This document shows positions 17,181 to 25,204 of a stretch of DNA of 64,000 nucleotides, in pieces. Under the pieces are notes generated by a model. It had not been told where the DNA came from, made no database searches, and worked only from the letters and a program-made list of their open reading frames with translations. How positions within the stretch are numbered: the stretch's first letter is position 1; each line of letters starts with the position of its first letter. Position numbers and translations under genes: made by a program. Source of the DNA: Streptomyces globisporus (GTDB lineage Bacteria; Actinomycetota; Actinomycetes; Streptomycetales; Streptomycetaceae); contig BMTG01000003.1 of assembly GCA_014649555.1 (NCBI GenBank), forward strand, positions 1 to 64,000, written 5' to 3'.

Positions 17181-17220
17181 GCACTCAAAGTTCAGTGAGA
17201 TCGGTCAAGGTTCAGTGAGA
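17181..17220 (-). repeat. Right multi-repeat end of the cassette
   Basis: Two inverted copies: 17181-17200 (reverse TCTCACTGAACTTTGAGTGC) and 17203-17220 (reverse TCTCACTGAACCTTGACC). Confidence 0.65.
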
Positions 17221-17295
17221 CGGGACACGGGGATCACTGTCCTGTGTCACTGAAACTTGAGCGCGTGCCATCGAACCTTGATGGACACGCGTTTG

Positions 17296-17313
17296 TGTCA
17301 CCGAAGATTGATC
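17296..17313 (+). repeat. Left 18-bp inverted repeat of the mini-element
   Basis: TGTCACCGAAGATTGATC; the exact reverse complement is at 17677-17694. Confidence 0.85.
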
Positions 17314-17417
17314 GCGCTGGTCAGAGGCCCGTACCGGGGCTGCCTTCTCGAGGGCCTCCGGTGCGGGCCGAGCGGATAGAGATGATCTGCACGCCGCTGA
17401 CCTGGCACGATGCCCGC

Positions 17418-17663
17418 ATGGAAACTGGCTTCCCGTGGGGGTCCGCCCCAACCGTCGATCTCAGCCTGTGGCGTGCCGACGCCATCGTGCTGTTCGACTG
17501 GCTGATGAGCACCGACCTGAACGCCGTACCGATCACGCACCCAGCTCAGAAGCAGGCCCTCGCAGACCTGCTGGCGCGCTTGGAGGAGGTGGACATTACC
17601 GAGTCGACCGAGGAAGAGATTGCCGCGGCCCAGGAAGAGGTGGCCAAGGACATGGGCTGGTAG
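17418..17663 (+). CDS. Small acidic protein, 81 residues, unknown function
   Basis: METGFPWGSAPTVDLSLWRA DAIVLFDWLM is followed by a helical, acidic tail (QALADLLARLEEVDITESTE EEIAAAQEEVAKDMGW). The pattern suggests a folded, helical cytoplasmic protein with a conserved C-terminal AKDMGW. A start at 17381 adds 12 residues (MICTPLTWHDAR). It is the sole gene between two perfect inverted repeats, so it may be cargo. I do not recognise a function. Confidence 0.65.
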   Translation: METGFPWGSAPTVDLSLWRADAIVLFDWLMSTDLNAVPITHPAQKQALADLLARLEEVDITESTEEEIAAAQEEVAKDMGW

Positions 17664-17676
17664 GGGCACCGATAGA

Positions 17677-17694
17677 GATCAATCTTCGGTGACA
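17677..17694 (-). repeat. Right 18-bp inverted repeat of the mini-element
   Basis: GATCAATCTTCGGTGACA, exact reverse complement of 17296-17313. Confidence 0.85.
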
Positions 17695-17700
17695 CGCGCT

Positions 17701-18505
17701 CAAGGGGGCCTTGACCCCGGATCCTGAACACGGGTTATGCGGCTTTTGCCAGCGTAGTTGGTGTGTGGTGGAAAATGTTTTCGAAGGCGATCGGTGATCG
17801 TTGTCCGAGGCGGGAGTGTCTGCGTCGGGTGTTGGAGCGGTGGAGCCATCTGAAGGCGTCGAGTCGGGCTTCGCGCTCGGTTGGCCAGTTCTTTCGTCCT
17901 TGCAGGGTCTCGCGTTTGAACGTCGCGTTGAAGGACTCTGCGAGTGCGTTGTCCGCGCTGGACCCGACCGCGCTCATGCTTTGCCGAACCCCTGCTGACC
18001 TGCAGGCTTCGGCGAAAACCCTGCTCGTGTCCTGAGCTCCGTGGTCGGTGTGCATGATCGATCCGGCGAGGCTGCCGCGGGGGGCAGACCGCTGCGGCCA
18101 GGGCGTCGGTCACCAGGTCCGTGCGCATGTGGTCGGCGATAGCCCAGCCGGCCAGACGGCGTGATGCGAGGTCGATGACGGTGTTCCTCCTCCAGCTCAC
18201 GGACCTTCTTCCGCAAGGCGGCGTTCTCGGCCTCCAACGGCGTCGGCGGCTGAGACGGTTCCTGCGTCCGCCGCCCCCGGGGACGGCTCGCTCCAGCCGC
18301 CCTCACCCAGTTCCGCAGCGTCTCCGGGTTGATCCCCAAGTCGGCGGCGACCGACCTGATCGTCGCTTCCGGCCGCGACTCATACAGCGCGACCGCGTCC
18401 GCCTTGAACTGCGGCGGACAGTTCTTCATGACCACGAGATGTCCGTTCTCAGATCTTCAGGATCCAGTGTCTCGTGTGTCCAACATCCGGGGTCAAGGCC
18501 CCTTG
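17701..18505 (-). mobile_element. Defective IS3-family element
   Basis: Inverted ends are at 17701-17722 and 18485-18505 (CAAGGGGCCTTGACCCCGGA, with one extra G on the left). The interior carries orfA and only the last third of orfB of an IS3-group transposase. At ~805 bp it is several hundred bases shorter than a full IS3 element (1.2-1.5 kb). It is inserted directly beside the mini-element. Confidence 0.85.
17735..18429 (-). pseudogene. IS3-family transposase with internal deletion and frameshift
   Basis: orfA starts at 18429 (MKNCPPQFKADAVALYESRP) with its helix-turn-helix (TIRSVAADLGINPETLRNWV) and leucine-zipper part (LEAENAALRKKVRELEEE). It then jumps into orfB at NTVIDLASRRLAGWAIADHM, so the IS3 HTH_21 region and the first catalytic Asp are deleted. 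A second frame break lies near 18060. The remaining rve part holds HTDHGAQ (second Asp) and NALAESFNATFKRE (Glu). The protein cannot be catalytic. Confidence 0.85.
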
Positions 18506-19424
18506 CACCTCCGATCCCGCCACAACGGGAAGCCCTTTCGAGGTCTAATCAGTGACCAACAGTCACGGACCACAGAAGTTGAGCCAGAACCACTACTGGT
18601 GAATAAGGCCAGCCGTCGTCTCAGCGACTACCTGCGGTTGCGCGGCAAAAAGGCAGAAGCGGCGTGACGCAGGCGGTAGTCGAGGCCGGGGCGCGTCTTC
18701 GCCACGACAGACGGGCAACGCCTCCAGGCCGCCCTACGCGAACGACTACGCAACCTCATGACCGCGCCCCGCTCCGGCGCCGGCCACGAAGTCCACCTCG
18801 CCATCACCTGGATCAACAGCCAACCAGCCCTTTCACGGCCTCCCCGAAGAGGCATCCCGGGCAGATCCAGGAGTCGATCGGGAGTGGTTTCGCACCGGGC
18901 TGACCCGCAGCGGCCGGTCCGTCCGGCCCAGCCGAACCGAGCCAGGGCGAGCCACCCTCATCTGGGACCTGATGCAGGACATCCCTCCAGCCCCTGTCCG
19001 GCTTCCTCCGCGAACGCCTCGGAGGCGAGAGCAGCACCCTGCACACCCCCGAGCGCTGCCCCACCCGCATCGAAGGTTCGACCGCGAAGAGATACACACG
19101 CGCCTCGAAGCCGGCACCGACACCGGCAAAGAGGTCGACGACCCCGACCTCCAGCGCTTCCTCTTCCTTGAAGGACAACCACATCACCCATGCCAAGCCC
19201 GCTCAGCCTGCGCACACCCGCGTACGCACAGGTCTGAGAGACACCGCTCCGCCCAGCCCCGCACACCGAGCACCGAGCACCGAGCACCCCCGAACACCCG
19301 GACACCGCCCAGAAGGACGGAGAAACCCCAGCCCGCAACCACAGCAACAACCCAGAGAAACCAGGCGACGACAGCGGTCCGTGCGTGCCGTTCCGGGCCG
19401 GCTGGGGGTTCCGGTGTTCCTGGG
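18506..19424. other. Decayed stretch with small gene remnants
   Basis: A plus-strand fragment ends VNKASRRLSDYLRLRGKKAE AA at 18667 without a start, and pieces such as RLQAALRERLRNLMTAPRSG (about 18715-18775) and FDREEIHTRLEAGTDTGKEV (about 19078-19135) look like leftovers of coding sequence. No family could be named. Near 19265 there is a short tandem repeat of ACCGAGC (three units). Confidence 0.4.
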
Positions 19425-19931
19425 TCAGGCATGAAGCAGTGAGGCGTGGATGCGGGCGATGGCCCGCAGCACCTCGTCACGGTTCTTTGCCTGCTGCATC
19501 CACGCGGGAAGGCGTGCCACCACGGTCATCTTCCGGCCGTGGTCGTGCCAGGGGATTCCTTCACGCAAGGGTGCCTGCACGAATCGCCTGATCAGGTCCA
19601 GATGTTCCAGGTTGTAGGCCCACACCCAGCCGTGCCGGGTCTCGGTCTGCAACCATAGCCGGACGCCGAAGTACGGGTCTCTGTTCGACCCGTGCGGGTC
19701 TCGGTGCAGGACCAGACCTCCACGGCGTGATTCCTTCGCCGTCCCGCAGTTCCGGCAGACGAGGCGCCTGGGTGTGAAGAGGTTCTGATCGCGCACTCCG
19801 GCCGGGTCTTCCGCGGTCCCGACGTGCGCGGTCCTGTCGCAGTTGGGACAGCGTACGAGAACAGACCCGAGGAAGTCGTATCGTGTGCTGCGCGGGTCCC
19901 GGAACCGATGGTGCGGAGAGATCGGACTCAT
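19425..19931 (-). CDS. Zinc-ribbon protein of unknown function
   Basis: 168 residues from ATG at 19931. Two Cys-x-x-Cys pairs, CPNC (residues ~28-31) and CRNC (~58-61), form a probable zinc ribbon. The C-terminal half is aromatic and amphipathic (YFGVRLWLQTETRHGWVWAY NLEHLDLIRRFV) and ends with a helix. Proteins of this type occur near Streptomyces chromosome ends and on linear plasmids. It is downstream of the tpg gene in the same direction, so a telomere-linked role is possible but unproven. Confidence 0.65.
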   Translation of the reverse strand: MSPISPHHRFRDPRSTRYDFLGSVLVRCPNCDRTAHVGTAEDPAGVRDQNLFTPRRLVCRNCGTAKESRRGGLVLHRDPHGSNRDPYFGVRLWLQTETRHGWVWAYNLEHLDLIRRFVQAPLREGIPWHDHGRKMTVVARLPAWMQQAKNRDEVLRAIARIHASLLHA

Positions 19932-20139
19932 CGGGCCAGTATGCGAGTCAGGTGCCGAAGACTCCCAGGGGTTAAGTCCCGGACTCAGGACTGTTCCCGG
20001 ACCCCTCCAGCGGGCGGTGCCGGGCAGGTGCGGTCCGTGGTCACCCTGACGGTGTGCACACCGCGACCAGCCGGTGGGCCGCCCGGGGCACCGGCTGGCG
20101 GGATGAGGCGGGGGCGGTCCGTCGTCGGGTCGTGCCGGG

Positions 20140-20697
20140 TCAGAGACCGAACTCGACGTGTTCGATGTCCGTGAAACGGACCTGCTCCAGAGATCCGGCG
20201 CGACGCCCGTCGTCCTGGAAATACACATCCCTGAGCCCTTCGGCGGCGATCTCCCGCAGACGCTGCTCGGTGGCCCCCTGCTCCTGGGCGTCGAAGAGAC
20301 GGGCGGCGTAGCGGGGCGGCAAGGCCACGGTCAGGTGCCGGACCCGGCTGTCGTCGGTCGTGCCGATCGGTGCGGTGTAGCCGATCCGGGCACGGGTATC
20401 GATGACGATACCCCCGGTAGTCGCCGCATTCTGCCGGGCCTTGGCCCGGATCTGGGGCTGCCAACGCCTGTTGACCTCGCTCTCCAGGCGGGCTGCGAGG
20501 TCCGGGCGGGGCTTTCTGATCTGGTTCTTCACGTACCGCTCCACAGTGCGCTGGGAGACGCGGAGCATCCGGGCGACCTCTCTGGTGCTCTTGAGCTGTC
20601 TGACCAGGTAGCGCATCTGCGCGGGCCCGCTCCTGGGCGGCGGGCGGGTGAACGCCTTCTGCACCGCGGCGTCCAGGCCGTCACCGAATCCGCTCAT
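20140..20697 (-). CDS. tpg: Telomere-protecting terminal protein Tpg
   Basis: 185 residues, the usual Tpg length (~184). Tpg is covalently attached to the 5' ends of linear Streptomyces replicons and primes end patching. Visible features are the N-terminal GDGLDAAVQKAFTRPPP, a helix-turn-helix (VARMLRVSQRTVERYVKNQI RKPRPDLAARL), the RRWQPQIRAKAR basic segment, and GTTDD, where Thr114 corresponds to the residue reported to be linked to DNA. The end LEQVRFTDIEHVEFGL also fits the family. It lies 6 bp downstream of tap, so they are one operon. It looks intact. Confidence 0.95.
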   Translation of the reverse strand: MSGFGDGLDAAVQKAFTRPPPRSGPAQMRYLVRQLKSTREVARMLRVSQRTVERYVKNQIRKPRPDLAARLESEVNRRWQPQIRAKARQNAATTGGIVIDTRARIGYTAPIGTTDDSRVRHLTVALPPRYAARLFDAQEQGATEQRLREIAAEGLRDVYFQDDGRRAGSLEQVRFTDIEHVEFGL

Positions 20698-20703
20698 CGG
20701 CTG

Positions 20704-22681
20704 CTACTCCCCGTTGTCAGTGTTGGTGACGGTACCGTCCTTGATGTACCGGGCCAGGTTCAGGCCGGGGGCGTTGAACTGTTCGCGAACGCCTTCGCCC
20801 CACAGCACGCTCTGGGTGCCTTCGTGCTTGACCAGGCCGGGGTTGATACCGAGCTTGAAGCCGCCGGGCAGCGGTTTACCGTCCCGGTAGGGCAGGAAAT
20901 CCAGCGGAGAGGGCCCGTCGCAGGCGTAGACGGCGCAGTCCGAGAGGACCGCGACCGGGTACTGGCCGGTGAACGCGGCATGCTTGACGATCTTACGGTG
21001 CATGTTGATCCGGGTACGGGAGATAACCGCGGCACGGATGTCGGGGCGCCAGGTGGGCCGGGCAAGGGCACGCCAGGGCTGCCCGGGTTTCCATCCCTCG
21101 CCGCGGGGGCGTTCACGCAGCTTGCCGATGCCGCCCTTCACGGTCGCCTTGATCGCGGACACCGCGATCGCCAACTGCGGGTCACGGTGACGGTAGCCGT
21201 CCATCGCCACGAGGAACTCCTGCGCCGACAGGTCGGCGTGCACACCGAGGTCGGCCATCGTGGCGAGGTAGGCATCACGCAGCCGTTGATACCAGGCGTC
21301 CAGGTAGCGGCCGTTGTCCCGGCGGACGTACGCCTCGACCGGGTGGACCTGGTAGCCCAGCTCCACCGCGTACGCCACGGTGGGTGTCGCATACCAGGCC
21401 GGGCCCGTCGGGCGCTCGCCCCCGGGCGTGAACGGGCTGGGCAGCAGGCTCGCGTCCAGTTGTGCCCAGGTGTCCTTGGCGACCCTCACGCGGGACAGGT
21501 CGACGTGGGACAGATCGACCAGCCAGGATCCGGGCAGCTTCGCGTCGAACACAGGCCGCTGGACGCGTTCCGGCGCGCCGAGACCGACCGTGAGGCCGTT
21601 CGCGCCGGCGGCGAAGGCCATGTTCACGTCGATGCCCACCAGGTGAGAGTGAAGGCACTCGGCGTCGGTGAGCCGCGTACAGGCCCAGCAGCCGGGCCAG
21701 ATCCGCCGGCGGAAGCTGGGCGGCGTCGGCCCAGTGCCGGGCATCGAGCGCGTCCCACGACGGGATGCACACCTGCACGCAGGACCGCTCCGAGCCCTGC
21801 GCGGGGCGGTAGATCCTTGCCCACGGTCCGAACCCACGCTTCGTCAACTGCCAGCCGGCACGCGTCAGCTGCCTGATGGCCTTGTGGCTCTCCGGAATCC
21901 GGCCGGCCAGACGCTCCTCCCTGGTCAGGGTGACAGGCAGGTTGTAGCGCTCCATCGCGGCCCCGGTCAGGACGAGCAGCGGATCAGCGTCCTTGCCAGA
22001 GCCGGACAGCTTCGGCTGACCGAGCCTCGCCTCGCCCAGCGTCCACTCCACCAGCGCGACAAGCGACTTCGCCGGCACGTCCAGGACCAGGCCGCCGGCA
22101 CCGTACGCCAGCACCTGCCCCTCGACGGCATCGACAACAGCGAGCGGACCATTCTCGAAACGCGGATCAGCCCCGCCGGCCGGGACATCTGCACAGGCGG
22201 TGTTCTTCGCGGCCGGACGGTACGGCACCGGCTCGGTCCCGGTCGACCGACCCGACACAGCAACAGCGGCAGAGACACCGGCAGCGGCAGGGAGGCAGGG
22301 TGTCGTGTTCCCGGGCTCCGCAGCCGGACCCGCGGGCACGGGCGCCGCAGCCGGACCCGCGGCGGACACGGGCTCCGAAGCCGACGGCGCAACAGCAGGC
22401 GCCTGCAAGGCCGCCGTGTCCTCGAGAGGTACCGGAATGTTGGCGGGGTAGAGCTCAGCGAGCTGTTTCAGCATACGGGCATAAGCATCACGCTCAGGCG
22501 GCCGCGGCTCAGTCCTGCCGGCCTCCCAGCCACTGACCGTCGCCCGCCGCACCCGCAGAGCCGCCGCAACCTCATCCAACGTCAGACCATGCCCCTGACG
22601 CAGCCGCTTGCGCTCCGCCGGAGGCGGCAGCGCAGAACGCGACGCGACCAGCGCGTCAACCGCCTCGAACAACTCCGACAT
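20704..22681 (-). pseudogene. tap: Telomere-associated protein Tap, with internal deletion and frameshift
   Basis: Tap binds the telomere 3' overhang and recruits Tpg. ATG at 22681 follows GGGAGG and opens with an XRE helix-turn-helix (RLRQGHGLTLDEVAAALRVR RATVSGWEAGRTEPRPPE), a Pro/Ala-rich linker, then the core up to PPADLARLLGLYA. At about 21675 the frame changes and the protein resumes as TRLTDAECLHSHLVGIDVNM AF through SWLVDLSHVD to LARYIKDGTVTN, ending at 20704. About 70-80 residues of the normal ~740 appear missing at the joint. Unless the break is a sequencing error, Tap is inactive here. Confidence 0.85.
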
Positions 22682-23295
22682 CCCATACCTCCCACCCCGA
22701 CCCTGACCCCGAACAGACCTTCCACGTACCAACCGCGTACGAACGACGCACCAGCAGCGCACAGACAGCGCACCGGCCACGTAAACGAACCACCCACGGG
22801 GCACACACCCGAACCCCGCAGGCCAAGTCACTCCTCGACGTACGTCAACGTACGCTCCCCACCAAGACCGACACCCTCACACCGGGCAGCGGAAGACGCC
22901 CTGGTACCGGTCGTACGCGACACCATGCGGCTGGGCATCATCACCGGGCTGCAGGGCACCCTGGCCGGGCTCGGCCACTCCAAGCTCGTGATGCGGACGG
23001 GGGCGACCGGCACCGCCGCGGCCGTGCTTCTCTCCCTGCCCTCTCGACAACGGCACCGGATCGTTCGACACCGACCGGGTCGGTCCGCACAACAGCTTCT
23101 ACGATTTCGGCGGTGCCTCCTTCATGCCACCAGCGGGTGTGATCACCTCGAGAAAATCATCGGACGAACGGTCGAACCGACCACCATCCTGAAGCACGAC
23201 ATCCTGGCCAATCCCGTCGCCCTGCAACCGGCCCGACGTCACAGTGCCGCGAAACACTCGCCCCTGGCCCGTAACCATGAAGAGTGAGGTTCTCC
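22682..23295. other. Upstream region of tap and unassigned remnants
   Basis: The tap leader carries several CGTAC words, including ACGTACGTCAACGTACG near 22839-22855. Further on, plus-strand pieces such as MRLGIITGLQGTLAGLGHSK (from 22924) and GSFDTDRVGPHNSFYDFGGA (near 23060) read like coding remnants, but I could not name them. No intact gene is present. Confidence 0.4.
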
Positions 23296-24088
23296 ATGCC
23301 GCGCACGGTGACGGCCGACGAGGTCGGTATCGCCTATCAGGTCCGGGGCGAAGGGGCGGCGCCGCTGGTCCTGCTGGCGGAGCAGTCGAACAACCACCGC
23401 TGGTGGGTCGCGGTGCGCGACGACTTCCATGGTGAGCGCAGCACCATCACGTTCGACTACCGCGGCACTGGGGAGAGCGACAAGCCCGACGTGCCCTACA
23501 GCACCGGGCTGTTCGCCCTGGACATGATCGCGGTGCTCGACGCTCTCTCCATCGGCCGGGCCGATGTGTACGGGACGTCCATGGGTGGGCGCGTGACCCA
23601 GCAGCTCGCAGCCCGGCATCCGGACCGGGTGCGCGCCCTGGTACTCGGGTGCACATCTCCCGGCGGTCCGCACGCCGTTGAACGGACGGACGAGGTGCGC
23701 AGGTCGTTGGTGCGGACGGGGCCGGGGGCGGCGCGGCGGGCCTTGCTCGAGTTGATGTACACGCCGGGCCGGCCGGCAGCGAACCCCGGGCCGTACCGGA
23801 CTCTCGGCGACCCCGGAATGCCCGCGCATGCCCAGCGGCGCCACCTGGCGGCCAGCAACCGGCACGACGCATGGCAGATCCCACCGGACATCAGCGCACC
23901 CACCCTCGTCGTGCACGGCACGGACAACTTCCTCAACCCCGCCGCCAACGCCCCTCTCCTCGCGGACCGTATCCCCGGCGCCCGGCTGCACATGATTCCC
24001 GGGGCGCGGCACGCCCCATTTCGAGGAGTACCGCGCCCTCGCCAGTCCGCTCGTCCTGGATTTTCTGACCTCGGTGCCGCAACCGTGA
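23296..24088 (+). pseudogene. Alpha/beta hydrolase with 3' frameshift
   Basis: ATG at 23296 follows GAGG. MPRTVTADEVGIAYQVRGEG opens a standard fold with the oxyanion/early strand (LVLLAEQSNNHRWW), nucleophile elbow GTSMGG (Ser ~97), and acid region VVHGTDNFLNPAAN. At GARHA (24010) one extra C shifts the frame; the correct continuation is FEEYRALASPLVLDFLTSVP QP with a stop at 24086-24088. The catalytic His lies at the break. A real mutation or a homopolymer sequencing error are both possible. Confidence 0.75.
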
Positions 24089-24128
24089 GGACGGGTGTTG
24101 TTGCCCGCTCCGTCTCGGTTCTCCCTGC

Positions 24129-24482
24129 TCATGCTGCTTTCCTGGCAGTTGTGGAGACAGCCGCCGTGTTCGCGGTGACGATCACCGCGATGGCGAGCCA
24201 GGCGAGGGCGTCGAGCCGCTGCCCGAGCACGGCGAGGCCGACCAGGGCGGCGAAGACCGGGTTGACGCTCATGAACACCCCGAAGAAGTGCGCCGGGACG
24301 CGACGCAGCGCCAGCAGGTCGGCAAGGAACGGCACCGCCGAGGAGAGCACCCCGGCCATCAGGGCGCAACCCAGCGCGGCGGGCGTCGGCCGGTGGTGCC
24401 ACAACACCCAGATGCCGACGGGCAGGTAGAGACCAGATACGACGGGGTGGAAGGCGATACCGACGAGCCCCTCGACGTAACC
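24129..24482 (-). pseudogene. C-terminal fragment of an EamA-family transporter
   Basis: VSGLYLPVGIWVLWHHRPTP, AALGCALMAGVLSSAVPFLA and HFFGVFMSVNPVFAALVGLA VLGQ are the last four to five helices of an RhtA-like DMT exporter, ending VSTTARKAA. Everything upstream of about residue 140 of the usual protein is replaced by unrelated sequence. It converges on the broken hydrolase. Confidence 0.7.
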
Positions 24483-24676
24483 CCCTCGCCCGACAGTGCC
24501 TACCGCACGCTCACAGACGTCCTCGGCCGCCCGGGCCGCTCCTACGCGCAGTGGGCCCGCGACCACGCCTCCGACTTCACCCGGACCGCCGGCCGAACCG
24601 CCGGACCCGGGCACGACTGAACCTCGCGCTCCACCCGGGGCCGCCCCCCTGTCACCACCCGGCCAGGCCCGAAGCC

Positions 24677-25141
24677 TCAGTCGGGCTGCGCCTCCAGGTG
24701 AACGACGACGCGGCTCGAAATCCTGGTGAGCGTGTCCAGCTCGTCCTGCGTCAGGGCATCGATGAACAGCCGGCGGACGTGCTCGACGTGAAGGGGCGCT
24801 GCGCCCTCGATCGCCTCATATCCGGCCGGGGTGGCGACGACGAAGAAACCTCGTCCGTCGTCGGGGCAGTCCTCCTTGGTCACCAGGCCGCGCTTCGCCA
24901 TCCGCCCCACCTGGTGGGACATGCGGCTCTTCTCCCACTCCACCAACTTCGTGAGATCCATGAAGCGCATCCGCCCGCCGGCCCCGGTGAGCTTCACCAG
25001 CACGAGGAAGTCGGCCGCGGACATGCTGGAGTCGGCCTGGACGTAGTGGGAAAGACGCCCGATGAGCTTCTCCTGCATGCGGATGAAACCGTCCCAGGCG
25101 GCCTGCTCCTTCGGGGTCAGCCAGCGCGGTGTTGCGTTCAT
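24677..25141 (-). CDS. MarR-family transcriptional regulator
   Basis: 154 residues. The central winged helix is clear: MSAADFLVLVKLTGAGGRMR FMDLTKLVEWEKSRMSHQVG RMAKRGLVTKEDCPDDGRGF FVVATPAGYEAIEGA. Residues ~105-130 are the wing with the DDGRG turn. The first helix and last helix form the dimer interface. It lies at the border of the stress/redox block whose promoters share GTTGAT...ATCAAC palindromes, the kind of site MarR proteins bind, so it is one candidate for their regulator; its own leader shows no copy of the motif. Confidence 0.9.
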   Translation of the reverse strand: MNATPRWLTPKEQAAWDGFIRMQEKLIGRLSHYVQADSSMSAADFLVLVKLTGAGGRMRFMDLTKLVEWEKSRMSHQVGRMAKRGLVTKEDCPDDGRGFFVVATPAGYEAIEGAAPLHVEHVRRLFIDALTQDELDTLTRISSRVVVHLEAQPD

Positions 25142-25204
25142 GGACCGAGCGTATCGAGGGCATCGACACGTCCTCCATACCGCTGACGCGGCCGGTGCCG
25201 GCGA

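Larger units (their letters stand above)
13939..17220. mobile_element. 3.3-kb gene cassette bracketed by inverted multi-repeat ends
   Basis: The left edge has three tandem ~20-bp repeats (13939-13959, 13961-13981, 13992-14011); the right edge has two in inverted orientation (17181-17200, 17203-17220). The innermost copies are TCTCACCGAAGGTTGAGTGC and, reversed, TCTCACTGAACTTTGAGTGC. Several repeats at each end is how IS21-family termini are built, but no istA/istB is present; the interior holds four metabolic or regulatory genes. It looks like a non-autonomous element that could be moved by a transposase in trans, though only the repeats support this. Confidence 0.5.
17245..17694. mobile_element. 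0.45-kb mini-element with one small gene
   Basis: An 18-bp perfect inverted repeat (TGTCACCGAAGATTGATC at 17296-17313, reverse copy at 17677-17694) encloses a single small gene. A further related repeat, TGTCACTGAAACTTGAGCGC, sits outside the left copy at 17245, and its CTTGAGCGCGTG tail recurs inverted just beyond the right copy. The repeats belong to the same family as those of the neighbouring cassette, so both may depend on the same enzyme. No transposase is encoded. Confidence 0.5.

Noticed and set aside
19264-19292. Short ACCGAGC tandem repeat, possible CRISPR or VNTR
   Set aside because: Only three units of 7 bp, with no spacers; a low-complexity patch.
20158-21876. 572-codon open frame on the plus strand over tpg-tap
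   Set aside because: The minus strand encodes recognisable Tpg and Tap; the plus-strand product has no sensible motifs.
22839-22855. ACGTACGTCAACGTACG as a replication iteron
   Set aside because: Only one such cluster is present; it may be a tap promoter feature, and there is no array.
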